Translations under genes and position numbers: made by a program
Notes under the pieces: generated by a model
Databases searched by the model: none
Seen by the model: the letters and a program-made list of their open reading frames with translations, nothing else
What the model was told of the DNA's origin: nothing
Assembly (NCBI GenBank): GCA_031308135.1
Contig: JAHLJT010000631.1
Span: 225,782,451 to 225,846,450, forward strand
Source of the DNA: Acheta domesticus
Taxonomy: Eukaryota > Arthropoda > Insecta > Orthoptera > Gryllidae
Reading direction: 5' to 3'
DNA length: 64,000 nucleotides
Part shown: positions 56,001 to 64,000 of the stretch, one piece after another
Position numbering within the stretch: the first letter of the stretch is position 1
Layout of the letters: every line of letters begins with the position of its first letter

Positions 56001-57508
56001 GCTAGACCAGGGTGTCATGGGGGCGCCAATTCCAAAATTCGCGCGTCCCACTTAAAAAAAAATCCATCATCAATCAATCAATCAATGAAATGGAATGAAG
56101 ACATTAATTAAATCATTGTTTCCCCGCGCCTTGATGCATGTGACAGTTCTTCCGCCGCCCTGCCAGGTTGCAATCAGCTACCCTCGCCGCCGACACCGGT
56201 GACGTCACTACATCACCACCGTCACCCGCCGCCACCAACACCATCGCGCCGTCGCGCCCGTATCTCTCCCCCCGCCTACGTCCGCCCCCCGCCGCCAGCT
56301 AGCCGGCTGCCCGCCCCTCTGCGCCCTGCCCGGGGTCGAACCCGGGGCACCGCCAGAGCATGTGCGGACAGGCGGGCGACACAGCTGGTGGAGTGTGGGC
56401 CAAGCGGATGGAGCTATGGTGGACCGGGAGCATGAAGCATCCACGGCGGTGAAGGGCATTTTTCACGATTTCTGCATTTTGAGACCCTCTACTGGACAGC
56501 GGTGTGATTTGTAGGAGCGGTGGTGCTGTGACAGTGGTGTGGTTCGACAACCCGGCCATGTGTGCCTCGTAACCTTTCAATGTTACATTCATTTGGTTTT
56601 TGCTTGCTGTGTTAGTCAGGTAGCATCGCTTGGTCAGTGTGTGCCTTTAATTTTGTGTTTCGCAACACTGCAAGAGTTTTGTGAAATTGTTAAAGTTTTG
56701 TGAAATTGTTAAAGTTTTTTTTGTATTCTTTGACAGGCGGTGCCCCGCTGGAGGGAAATATCTGGTTTGGGAAACCCCCACTAGGGCTTTTCCCAGCTGG
56801 GGCGGTGCCCCGCTGGTGGGAAATATCTGGTTTGGGAAAACCCCCACTAGAGCTTTTCCCAGCTGGGGGGCTGCTGAAGGGAAATATCTGGTTTGGGAAA
56901 ACCCCCACTAGAGCTTTTCCCAGCTGGGGCGGTGGCCCCGCTGGTGGGAAACCTCCCCCGCTAACAGAAACCTCCCCCGCTCTGGTTTGGGAAACCTCCC
57001 CCGCTAACAGACGTGTAGGTTGGCGCTGGATCTCACCATCCAGCAGGGACTAATCACCGTCACTTCCCGTCACAAAATATGCACCACACATACGGGATCA
57101 ATGACCTTATTATGCCTATTCTACGTGTGTGACTGCGCCTATCGCCTGCGCGTATAGCTTGACGTGTCTAAAATATCTGTGAAATTCAAGAGAATAGTAA
57201 ATTATGAATCGCCGTAATACTAAGTAATACTAAATGTATCTACAAATCTGTTTGCAAACCTACAATGCATTTATGTTACAAAATGTCGTGTGTGATTAAT
57301 TACTACGAACTTACCCTCCAGCAACGAAACTGGGAGAGAGCTCCTTGAGGTACACGACTGTGAAGGAAACCGCCCAGCCAATTAGCATCAAGAAGCTCAC
57401 CCAGAGTAGTGCAATGCGCTTGGGCAGTTTCCACAGTGGCAGCAGAACAAGCGGAGACAGCCAATAGAGTTGCATGTCCACCGCCAGATACCACGTATGA
57501 CCGAGGCA
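43925..57508 (-). CDS. NRF-6-like membrane acyltransferase, 3' part of gene (six exons)
   Basis: Gene-level entry; exons are at 57508-57315, 49108-48976, 46414-46224, 46037-45895, 45689-45587 and 44016-43925. All introns have GT..AG ends and phases join in sequence, except for a one-base frameshift in the third exon. The product is the C-terminal ~240 residues of an NRF-6-type protein: several transmembrane helices of the acyltransferase-3 domain, ending in a short hydrophilic tail. The family is predicted to transfer acyl groups at membranes and is linked to lipid or drug transport in C. elegans; the activity of insect members is not established. The N-terminal NRF domain and first transmembrane part must lie above 64000. 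Introns are 8.2 kb, 2.6 kb, 0.19 kb, 0.2 kb and 1.6 kb, and the large ones hold transposons. The related first exon at 12.2 kb suggests a tandem paralog downstream. Confidence 0.85.
44017..45586 (-). other. Gene 1 last intron
   Basis: 1570 bp, AT-rich, GT..AG borders. No repeat recognised inside. Confidence 0.75.
45587..45689 (-). CDS. Gene 1 exon, last transmembrane helix and FEAP-like motif
   Basis: 103 bp after a CTCCAG acceptor. IPYFFGVLLMTLAWTIPMVL is followed by LFESPIILIEKSIFG, equivalent to the family's 'LLFEAPF..LEK.LFG' ending of the last membrane helix. Donor GTAAGT, phase 1. Confidence 0.92.
45895..46037 (-). CDS. Gene 1 exon, LSRLSYGLYLMH-type segment
   Basis: 143 bp. It starts with GA ATT GTG AAC after a TGTAG acceptor and reads IVNKILSWNFFQPLARLSYG, then LYLMHIPILTLFGGVVQSPM. 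This is the family's 'FLSW..F.PLSRLSY..YL.H' motif and a transmembrane helix. Donor GTAAGT, phase 0. Confidence 0.92.
46224..46414 (-). CDS. Gene 1 exon with a one-base frameshift
   Basis: After a GACAG acceptor it reads WAIALAWVTSTALMMTALNA and ...YSRVEAAFWLSLFRAMWSL, matching the family. The continuous frame then turns into RFGMDYFRLRSRLR. The conserved continuation GLVWIIFACDQGYAG is present in the next frame, up to the GTAGGT donor. The exon is 191 bp, and phase continuity with the next exon needs 190. So there is one extra base in or near CCCTTAGG (46264-46275). Either a sequencing or assembly indel or a real inactivating mutation. Confidence 0.85.
46547..47079 (+). mobile_element. SINE family A, full copy with 10-bp TSD, in gene 1 intron
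   Basis: CCCAACCCTA at 46537-46546 and 47080-47089 is an exact target-site duplication. The element starts GTCACTGCAGTCCCTCTGAC, slightly 5'-shorter than the copy at 34298, and ends in an AATCAATCAATCAATCAA tail. It lies antisense to the host gene in its second intron shown here. Confidence 0.95.
47220..47556 (+). mobile_element. tRNA-derived SINE, family C, with 14-bp TSD
   Basis: Flanked by AAAGTGAC(T/C)AATAA at 47206-47219 and 47557-47570. The head contains GAGGTCCGATTCCCGGTC, resembling a B box. The body is GC-richer than its surroundings. The 3' end is GCTACAGGGACATTAAATAA. Also in the gene 1 intron. Confidence 0.8.
48000..48895 (+). pseudogene. LINE remnant with RNase H domain, in gene 1 intron
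   Basis: From about 48080 a frame reads FDVFTDSESALIVLKN and later VQFIWIPARKGIMGNEKTD. These are the 'FTDS.SAL' and 'W(V/I)P.H.GI.GNE.AD' motifs of the RNase H domain in I/R1/Jockey-type non-LTR retrotransposons. The expected His is Arg/Lys here, and a TGA stop follows the Asp at 48290. A downstream TVEHTFWNCKLHDSERK (near 48610) matches the zinc-knuckle-like 'DH.L..CP' tail region. It ends with ATTCATTGATTCATTCATTT, a typical tandem 3' tail. Confidence 0.85.
48976..49108 (-). CDS. Gene 1 exon, YYYWTTHTRYVPWLMG segment
   Basis: 133 bp after a polypyrimidine tract and TATAG acceptor. The single phase base completes a Gly codon from the previous exon. It reads DLQRTDTMKYYYWTTHTRYV, then PWLMGVVLGYILHEARKKKP. 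The 'H-TR--P-L-G---GY--H' pattern is typical of the family: a loop, then a transmembrane helix, then a basic cytoplasmic turn. Donor GTAAGT, phase 0. Confidence 0.9.
49109..52027 (-). other. Gene 1 large intron, proximal part
   Basis: AT-rich and without exons. Contains a tRNA-like 5' half (GTTAGTTTAGTGGTTAGTGC near 49937) that lacks a B box, and the remnant frame at 50418-50579. Confidence 0.55.
50418..50579 (+). pseudogene. Remnant of an unidentified ORF (KVADLIKDREYAVYD..)
   Basis: An open stretch without a start reads KVADLIKDREYAVYDTRNVK, then TKFGDRIVVDPNSD and a stop. The pattern 'LxxxxxYxVxxxRxVxTKFGxRIVVD' resembles a short OB-fold-like segment seen in arthropod mobile-element or replication-protein-A-like proteins. 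I cannot assign it firmly. Upstream and downstream frames are broken. Confidence 0.3.
52042..52449 (-). mobile_element. Penelope-like element candidate with 73-bp inverted repeats
   Basis: Arms 52038-52110 and 52353-52425 are reverse complements over 73 bp with one mismatch. TATTATGACTTTAT flanks the unit at 52028-52041 and 52450-52463 (14 bp), and an A-rich TCAATAAAAA precedes the right copy. A long TSD and A-rich end point to target-primed retrotransposition rather than cut-and-paste. The minus strand carries a hammerhead-like motif typical of Penelope-like terminal repeats. No reverse transcriptase is present, so it would be a truncated or non-autonomous unit. Confidence 0.6.
52111..52155 (-). 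ncRNA. Hammerhead-ribozyme-like motif 1
   Basis: On the minus strand: CTGATGA (52155-52149), TGGAG, an A/T loop, CTCC, then GAAAC (52128-52124) and GTTGTG. Order and spacing match the CTGAxGA..stem II..GAAAC core of minimal hammerheads in Penelope-like elements. The GTG where GTH is expected, and no clear stem I, make self-cleavage doubtful. Confidence 0.45.
52984..54177. mobile_element. ~1.2-kb foldback element with ~270-bp inverted arms
   Basis: Arms 52984-53250 and 53904-54177 are reverse complements at roughly 80% by eye. Matched blocks include CGACTAGTGAAGCATTACCA with its partner near 54150, AAATTAAGTTACGG-type regions, and TCAAGTCACAATAGATAAGG at 53917 with its complement near 53220. 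The interior holds a thrice-repeated CAAATGCATGTA motif (53449-53527) and a second hammerhead-like motif. No protein recognised. Confidence 0.7.
53385..53423 (-). ncRNA. Hammerhead-ribozyme-like motif 2
   Basis: Minus strand: CTGATGA (53423-53417), TGCAGC, AAAAGACGCTTAAA, GAAAC (53396-53392), GGGGTA. Core residues are present and a cleavable GTA is available. However, stem II is only partly paired (AGC/GCT), so it is probably decayed. Similar to motif 1, about 1.3 kb away. Confidence 0.35.
54535..55215 (-). mobile_element. Interspersed repeat family B, minus copy
   Basis: Reads from AACACGTGATGCAGCCAG (54540) through TGTCTGTCTGTCCGTCCGTC (54609) and CGCCATTTTCTTAAAAAACG (54950) to the family 5' region AGTCCGTGCCATTCTGTAGC (55196). 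The 3' terminal hairpin is missing. Contains a small duplication of AAATATAAAACAAATACGGT at 55147 and 55173. It lies in the gene 1 intron. Confidence 0.75.
55240..55510 (+). mobile_element. tRNA-derived SINE, family E
   Basis: A-box-like GGCCGAAAGGAGGCTGAGAG, B-box-like CGCGGTTTCGAGTTCTGCC, then TTGGGCATGGTTGTTTGTCC and TCGCGAAAGGTCTCGCG. 3' end GGATAAAAACCCTAG with GAAGAAGAAG tail. Body shared with 30396-30605. Confidence 0.7.
55560..56092 (+). mobile_element. SINE family A copy, 5' truncated and rearranged
   Basis: Lacks the tRNA-like head. It begins at GAGCTACACAGCTAGATCGA and includes GGACCGCGCGCGATTTG and CCCAGCTGGGGCGATGACCC. Part of the CCCAGCTGGGGCGGTG block is duplicated. The 3' block is replaced by unrelated sequence (about 55910-56040) before an AATCAATCAATCAATGAAAT tail. 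Confidence 0.75.
56150..56440. other. GC-rich segment within gene 1 intron
   Basis: CpG- and GCC-rich, with frames on both strands lacking similarity to known proteins. Contains CCCGGGGTCGAACCCGGGGC (56329), a palindrome (CCCCGGGTT/AACCCGGGG) that resembles a B box. Nature unclear. Confidence 0.35.
56735..57115 (+). mobile_element. SINE family A 3' part with ~65-bp internal tandem expansion
   Basis: Three to four copies of the GGCGGTGCCCCGCTGG ... GGGAAATATCTGGTTTGGG ... ACTAG(G/A)GCTTTTCCCAGC unit (starts near 56736, 56801, 56866 and 56928). A shorter CCTCCCCCGCTAACAGA duplication follows. The end matches the normal SINE 3' region (GGATCTCACCATCCAGCAGG, CATACGGGATCAATGACC). Confidence 0.75.
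57315..57508 (-). CDS. Gene 1 exon encoding the conserved WYLAVDMQLY segment
   Basis: Starts after a TTTAG acceptor, in phase 0, with CLGHTWYLAVDMQLYWLSPL. This is the most conserved block of the NRF-6/acyltransferase-3 family, and the Asp in it is usually retained. It continues through two hydrophobic stretches (LVLLPLW, LLWVSFLMLIGWAVSFTVVY) and ends at FVAGG before GTAAGT, phase 2. Confidence 0.9.
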
Positions 57509-57519
57509 CTAAACGACAG

Positions 57520-59190
57520 AGCAAATTCAAGGAAATTGTGATGCGCCATTTCAATTTTTATAAACATAACGTAATCATAATATTATGAGAGTTATTAATC
57601 AACAATGGGTTTTCAAAAAGGCTCATTATGCAACTGAAGTAAAATATTTTTCTGTATTGCTAATTTTTTAGCTGAAACCAATATTTGACCAAAAACGCAT
57701 GCACGGATCAAGAATGGAACGGCCGTATTCCATAAAAAAGAGAAGTTCAAAAAATTGCCAAGCAAAAACTACATGCTGCGAGAAGATGATACATACGGGT
57801 GGAAATTTTCCTTTCTGTATGCACTGTCGTTCTGGGTCTGCTTTCCAAATATCCTATGTGCACTATAGTTCGGGGTCTATTTGCCCAGATATCAGCAATC
57901 GGATCGTGTTATACAATTTTCCGGAAGCAGAAAAACAAAGAAAGAAAGAGAGAAAGAGAGAAGCAGTGGAAATAGCGGCCAAAAACCGTATATTCTCACG
58001 TTCTCCTGTGCGAGAAAGGATACACGATTCTGTAGCTAACGAAATTGCGAACATACTGGAGAAATGGGCACCTTCACATTTGGTCGCCGGGAACCCTTGT
58101 AGCAAAGCTCATTTTTGCGATAAAACCTTTGAACCACACATTGAAATGTGCGGTATTGTTCAGATATGTCTTCCTATAGAGATCAGCACTGATCATGTTA
58201 TGATGTTTTTGTTGTTGCAGTTGTTGTTGTTCAGTTTTGTTATCAACATCAGCCTGCTCGCGTGAGTCTCATGTAATCTTGCGTTTGGGCGCAAAGTCTG
58301 GTTTTTAGCCATTGCATGTCTCGTAAAGGGCAGTTTGCCTTGGCGTCGTTAGATCCTAATGTCTCTAGTCGGTCACCCAATCATAAATCCGCGACGTCTC
58401 GAATTCGCTTAACCTTCACGACTTCACGTAGTTAACGAAATCGGTTTCGTGGTCGTGTGCTTTCAGTAGAACCATCCCAGCATTCGCCTGAATGACCGAG
58501 AGAAACCACGAAAACTGTGGGCAGGATGGCCGGCAAGGGAAATTAAATTCAATAGAAAAGTTTAAGTCCCAAGTAAAATCTTTTCTGCTGCATTACTGTT
58601 TCTATACAATTCGAGACTATACCGAGCATCAAAAAGGAAAGTAGAATTAATTTTAACAATGATAGTTAATGTAATTATTTATCGTGTGGACTGTATAATT
58701 CTAAAGAACCTGTAACAAGTGTTGTACCACGGTTTCTGGGTTGATGGCCCCCATCTCGATCGGCTTTTTCGTCCAGTTTCCCTGATCCTTGAGCAAATGC
58801 TGAGATGGTCCCTTGTTTTGCTTCTGGACATAAATGTAACTTCATTATTTGTGCACGTCTTCTGAATTTCAGTGGGAAATATAGTTATTCAAATTATCGT
58901 TTCTCATATTATCTCGGCAAAAGTATTATTCTTTCATGAAGAACATGAGGAACATGGTTCAGGGCAGGAATTTATAGCTAATTTACCTTTGAAAATATAT
59001 TTTATTATATAGGAGCGAATATTTTGTCAACAAAACTCGAAAAAAAACTCTCTTTTCTGTATTCAAAATTCGACTAGAATATGGTTTAGGATAGAGACCA
59101 CAGAATTATGAAAACGTGCACAAAATTCACTTCTCCCCATAGCTCGTCATACGCAGTTTTTAACTTTTTTTGACGTAAATAAAATAAAAT
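57520..59190. other. Upstream intron of gene 1, no exon found
   Basis: Probably the next intron of gene 1. A plus-strand 188-codon frame at 57699-58265 has no recognisable domain. A minus-strand SINE family A scrap lies near 58440-58540 (GTAGAACCATCCCAGCATTC, GAGAGAAACCACGAAAACTG). Confidence 0.4.
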
Positions 59191-59194
59191 GAAA

Positions 59195-59268
59195 CGAACC
59201 CGTGCCTCCTGAATGCGAAGTCAGCGCACTACGCCCTGGACCACTTCACTCGGTCCATAGGAAGTACT
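59195..59268 (-). mobile_element. tRNA-like SINE head
   Basis: Minus strand: AAGTGGTCCAGGGCGTAGTG, GCTGACTTCGCATTCAGGAG, then GCACGGGTTCGTTTC. A-box and B-box order and spacing look tRNA-like, but the anticodon arm does not fold as a normal tRNA and the acceptor ends do not pair. Best read as a SINE head. Confidence 0.55.
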
Positions 59269-59269
59269 T

Positions 59270-61180
59270 ATTTATACATTAACCCTAGATTACAAAGGTG
59301 TCGTCTGTCAAGCGACGCGACTAGTGCCGAAAGCTTCCCCCACCCTTTTCCCCCTCATGCTTCGTTTCCGAAAGTCTAGGCACCTTCATTCTGTGACTAG
59401 CCAGTGAAATACATGGAAACTTGTGCGCGTGCCTATTTCCGGTATACGCCATTTCACACGAGTTGTTCAGTAGACCTTTCTAATTACGTCAGTGGTTTTT
59501 TGGTGCTTTATTGGCTTATATTGTAAATAATGAATACAAAATCCTTGTCTCGTAGGATTTGAGTTTTGTTCTGAACATTTAGCAATAACAATGGGACGAT
59601 GGCGGTCGTAACGAAGGTCGCGTGACGAGGTACTTCTGCGGACGCCCCTCCATGTCCGTCAGTACCAGGCAAGGGCCTTCTGAGAGAGGGTCAATCCATT
59701 TTAAGTGTTGGTTCTGTCAGATACACGAATCTTCGGTTGTTGATAATCTAAGAAATAATCAGAGGTGTGGAGCTTCGACTCTGCTTTCCTAAACTTCACT
59801 GGTCTAATGTCTGTTGATTCTCTTGCATTTTCTGTTAATTCAGTCACGTTACTTTTACTAAGAAATACGGTGCGGCCATCCGTATTTCTGCAGAAACAAT
59901 CAGAAATAGTAAACAGAATGGCAAATTTAAACGCAAAAACATAAACAAAACGCTGAATTTATTTATTTGTTGTATTTTATAAATAATTTTTGTTTTAAGC
60001 GGTTCAGCTTTCAAAATAAACTTAACCATATTTTCAATTACGGACGTAGATGTCAAATTGTAAGTTTGTTTTATAGTAAAGTATACGTAATATTGAAAAT
60101 TATATATTAGGCCACTTTTATGTATATTAATTATTAAGTATAATTAATTATTTTATATCAATGTAGATTTTAGTTTAAAATAGCTTCAATATAATGTGAT
60201 TACTACTTGGCACAAAGTATCCTCAATGGTGAAATGAAGCCTTTTTTTCGTAAGTTTTCAATTTTTTAAAAAATACTTCGAGTTAAATCTAAAAGTTGTA
60301 ATTTTTACTGAAGTTTGGTATGATAGCGGTCTAGCATGTGTGCAATTTTCAGATTTTTATCTGGTCCCCCAACAGAGATATTACTGTTCAAAATTGGGAA
60401 AAAATTCAAAATTCCAATTTTCAAGAGGATGTAATTTTGAAAGAGTACGTTATATAGCAATGATATTTTACAAAAAAGTAACTATACTGTTGTGGGTAAA
60501 AGCACAGAAAAAATTAAGGCTTAGATTCTATTACTTCTTTGAAAAATTACCTTCTGAAAATCGAATTTCATTCATTCGCGTTCCATAGATTTAGTTGCAA
60601 ATATTTCCCACATAAAAACATAGAAAATAGGTAAATAATATTTTGATTTGCAGGTCAGAGTATGCTGAATTGATTGCTTTTTATTCTAGAATGCTAGAGT
60701 AACCGAGAGCTGAGCAATTTAGGAAAAAGTAAATGTCTGCGGACGGAAAAAATGGCGCAAGGCGCGTAACAAAAATGGTCGCCATTTGTATACCAGGTAC
60801 AATAAAAAAAAAGTTAGAGATGGTTTTGAACAGCCAAAACATAAGGAAATTTATGTACAAAATGTGAAATTTTTTCGAGATGGTCGAGCGAGCAGTGCTG
60901 GACCACTTAAAATGGATTGACCCGAGAGTCAAATCATTTAAGTGTAGGTATAAAACCCTTTAAAATGTATTTTGTAACTCCATATCATACATGTTCAATT
61001 CATTGAATTTAGTTTTTCATTATAAATATGAGTTTTTCTTTAATTTTACCCAAAGTAGTCTGTTAGTCTACGCCTTTGTCAGTAACGTCAATACAGGGCG
61101 CCTTTGTAATCTAGGATTAATCGAATTTTTAGGAAGAGACGTTATCCTTGCTACATTTCCTTGCTTGCTCACAATAAATA
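59270..61180. other. AT-rich DNA, nothing recognised
   Basis: Short frames only; no NRF-family exon and no repeat copy recognised. Confidence 0.45.
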
Positions 61181-61184
61181 GACT

Positions 61185-61587
61185 GTGTTATGCATCAACC
61201 GGCTAAGTGCCATTTTTGAAAACAAAATTAGATATGGACGCCATCAGTTGCATTGGACCATGCTCTAAGTGTACGCAAAATTTTGGCGCCAAATCTGTAA
61301 AAATAGTCTTGTCATTAATGAAAAATGTAAACGCCATCAGTCACATCAGGGATTTTAGGTTTCGCAAAAACCGGCTATAAACGTTAATCTTCGAATCTGC
61401 TGTTCTTCATTTCACATTATGCATGTAAGCGCCAGATATTCTACTCATGTTTGTGTAGTTTGGCGCTTCAATGAATGAAATAATTAAATTACAGTTTTTT
61501 AGAGCTGAAAATGAAATTAAACCTGAACTGAATGAACACGATTATCTCAAAACTTGTATGGCCGCATAGCCGGTTGATGCATAACAC
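61185..61587. mobile_element. Small TIR element (MITE-like)
   Basis: Perfect 21-bp inverted termini GTGTTATGCATCAACCGGCT(A) at 61185-61205 and 61567-61587. An internal ACCGGCTATAAACG near 61370 repeats part of the terminal motif. 403 bp with no transposase. No obvious target-site duplication. Confidence 0.7.
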
Positions 61588-61589
61588 CG

Positions 61590-62655
61590 TCCAAATCCTT
61601 CCGTTGCCAACGCGTTCTCAACGTGGCATTGTCGGCTCTCCTGCACGTCCTCTTTCCCTTGTTAGGTCAGCGAGACTGACCCGTTATCACCGGTGAAAGT
61701 GGAGAGAGACTGAACGCTCATGTGATCGCTTGATGACCCGTCTCAGAGAAATTCACCGCTACCGCTGCCTCCTCTCTCAGTGCACTAACCTTGCTAAAAC
61801 GTGATTGTCGGAATAGTTGGTGGAGCGAGAAGCAGCCTACGGGGAGCTCATGCTTTAAATGAGCCTAAACACAGAGGAAGATAATTTGAAGTATTTAAAA
61901 TAGATTTGTCATTTGTACACTGGTACAAAGTGTACAATTGTACATTTTGGCATCATGTCACACTCAATAGACAAATAGCCATGTCAGAGTCAATAGAAAA
62001 ATGGACATGGAGCCTCAAGAATTCAACTAATCTGTTTTAATTAAAATAATAATTATGTCGCGTAATTTAGTGCGTTGTCATTTACATGTTCAAACAGTTT
62101 AAAGAACCCTTTTGGAGTCTCTTTTAGAAAATCGTATTCATGTCTTTTTAGGAATTTGTTGTGATTTAATTCAAAATAGCACGATAACTGTAAATAATTT
62201 AGCTGGTGGTACTGTAAAAGCACTACTAGTTAAATTATAGTTACTTATATTTTGAATAAAATTCACACTAACTCATTTAACTATCAAATTTTCAAGAACA
62301 AATTTTATCAATAAAAATATCTACCTACAATATTGCAGTTGTAGGAAGACGACGAAAGAATTAAAAATTTTTCAATAATCGAAAATTCACAGAAATTAAG
62401 GAAAATGAAACTTGTACCAGTTTTTTAAAGTGCACTTTGTTCATTCACGTAAAGAAAATAAAACCAAACATTTGAAGACATTTTTGAGGAATTTTTAAAA
62501 AAATTAAAGTTTTTAAAATCAATCCAAAAACCTGAAGTTAGAATCCATTGCATAAGAACACGATTTACCCTTTTGTGTCGTTATAAGGGACTCACAACAT
62601 TCTCTTGCGATGCTGCAGTTTTTGCTGCAGCATTACAAGAGTTTCTCTACACTAC
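61590..62655. other. Unassigned sequence
   Basis: GC-moderate part to about 61860, then AT-rich. No exon, RNA gene or repeat recognised. Confidence 0.4.
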
Positions 62656-62659
62656 GAGA

Positions 62660-64000
62660 GTAGTACGCCAGAAAGTAACTAGTGGTGCTCTACAATGGCA
62701 CAGACTTTCCCGTATTAGTTTTCTATTTCCATGGGTCTTCGCTAGCTATTCGGAATTGCCACATACTCTTTCTTGCCAGCTGTCATCTATCACCGCCAAA
62801 AGTACATTTGTTTTGTAATTTTCTTAATTTTTCGGTTTCCTATTGGAAGAACGGAAATATTAATTTTAGAATATTAAAGATCACAAAAACCTAGTCATAA
62901 ATGGCTATTCTCTTTTAAAAATTATGTGCCGTTTAAGAGAAAATGGCGTTTTAGTGCTACTAAAAATGCAAATTTTGAAGCTCATTTTCACAGAAAATTT
63001 TGAGTTTTCAAAATACTTTATTTGAAGTTATTTAAAGCACTTACAAATATAACCATCTTTACAAATTGCTGATAATGTGCATATTAAAGATATGAGAGAT
63101 CTTTCAAAAAAATTACATTTATATAATTTAAAAAAAACTCAAAATAAACTTTACGTCATATTAAAGAGTGTAATTATCACTATCCGTTACGAAAGTATCA
63201 AGAAAAAAATTGTAGCTATATATGAGAAAATGGCGTTTGAACGTTTCTGAAAAGGAGGAATTTTGAGCTACTTTTCACAGAAAACGGTTGTGTTTTCGAC
63301 AAACTTTACTTAACATTATTTAAAGCTCATGTACTCCTTAATATAATAATGTCAACACATCAAGGCTAATGTAAATATTAACGAAGTGAGAGACAAATCA
63401 AACAAATTACATTTTTCCAATTTTTGAAAAAACCAAAGAATAGAGTAATATGGAGTTTTGTCATCTCATAAAATACATTAGGCGCTATCTCTACCACAAG
63501 TTTAAAGAAAAAATTTGGAGCGGTTTTTGAGAAAATCTTGCTTTTATAATTTTTTAAAATCCACTTATTGCACGCAATATTGCGCGAAAACTATTATAAG
63601 TTTCAAAAAGATGTACATGACCTTAAAGAAAGAACTTACTATGAAGAAAAAAGTTTATTTGAAGGAAAGATCTCTGTCAAGTAAAGTTTCAATTTTGTAG
63701 TTCCAGAAAGACGCCGAAAAAATTTTAAACTTTTGCAATTTTTGAAAATTCAGACGTTTCCGTGAAAATCGGACCTATGTCACCTTAATAAGTGTATTTT
63801 ACTATATTCTTACAAGAAATTGAAAGAAAGAAGAACATTTGGAGGCTTTTTTGATAAAATTTGAAAATGTCCGGGGGGCTTTATGTAAAGTACCCCCATA
63901 TTTTACAGAATCTTTTTCAAATTTCAAAGCTTTGACTAGAACCAGATCGACCGGGGAATATCCATTTTGGAAGAAATCGTACCTATGGTTTAGGCGCTAG
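62660..64000 (+). mobile_element. Interspersed repeat family B, copy cut by window end
   Basis: Follows the copy at 18990-20553 closely from ACTAGTGGTGCTCTACAATG through GCTAGCTATTCGGAATTGCC, AAAATGGCGTTTTAGTGCTA and GACTAGAACCAGATCGACCG. It stops at the window end just before the expected GACG/GACA microsatellite. Confidence 0.8.

Noticed and set aside
57699..58265. 188-codon plus-strand frame with a charged KERKRE segment
   Set aside because: No recognisable domain, no splice context, and it is antisense within the likely intron of gene 1. A cross-species protein search would decide.
58735..58835. Short minus-strand open segment of balanced GC content as a possible upstream exon of gene 1
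   Set aside because: Neither open frame resembles the NRF domain or early acyltransferase helices, and no convincing acceptor/donor pair of matching phase was found.
59195..59268. Possible genuine tRNA gene on the minus strand
   Set aside because: A- and B-box-like motifs exist, but the cloverleaf does not close and sequence after the B box is unlike an acceptor stem. Kept as a SINE head.
1..64000. CRISPR arrays, operons, prophage or bacterial RNA genes
   Set aside because: None is present. Introns, SINEs and non-LTR retrotransposons show this is animal nuclear DNA; the tandem arrays lack spacer structure.

Overview
The window reads as animal nuclear DNA, most likely from an insect or another arthropod with a large, repeat-rich genome. 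It is AT-rich and broken by short, very GC-rich islands. It carries spliced genes with kilobase-sized introns, many tRNA-derived SINE copies, several decayed non-LTR retrotransposons, and many inverted-repeat elements. There is no operon structure and nothing bacterial. I could not name the species from sequence alone.

Only two protein-coding loci can be supported, both on the minus strand and both in the NRF-6 (nose resistant to fluoxetine) / acyltransferase-3 membrane-protein family. The first is the 3' end of a gene at 57508 down to 43925: six exons with consensus splice sites and a stop codon, encoding the C-terminal transmembrane acyltransferase region. Its 5' exons lie beyond 64000. One of these exons (46224-46414) has a one-base frameshift in a conserved stretch. 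The second is a first coding exon at 12224 down to 11948: a signal peptide, a Pro/Ala linker and the start of the NRF domain. It sits in a CpG island with a long GGC tract, and its later exons would lie below position 1. Together they suggest a head-to-tail tandem pair of nrf-6-like genes.

Layout: 1-1.7 kb, microsatellite, GC island and polypyrimidine tract; 4.2-5.3 kb, two tail-to-tail SINEs; 5.5-11.2 kb, AT-rich with nothing recognised; 11.9-13 kb, first exon and promoter island of gene 2; 13.4-17.1 kb, GC-rich repeat pair, SINEs, a LINE remnant and a perfect 20-bp minisatellite; 18-25.8 kb, SINE, a 1.6-kb interspersed repeat, a LINE tail, a hairpin element and a ~145-bp tandem array; 27.8-35.1 kb, SINEs, GC island, palindromic insertion and a Jockey-like LINE split by a SINE; 36.3-41.7 kb, GC island, two TIR elements (one carrying a 5S rRNA-derived core) and SINEs; 43.9-57.5 kb, gene 1 with introns full of transposons, including a Penelope-like candidate with a hammerhead-like motif; 57.5-64 kb, mostly AT-rich with a small TIR element and another copy of the 1.6-kb repeat running off the end.

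The mobile elements give a relative history. SINE family A has at least ten copies, two of them with intact target-site duplications and close mutual similarity, so it was probably active recently. The LINE pieces are old and full of stops.
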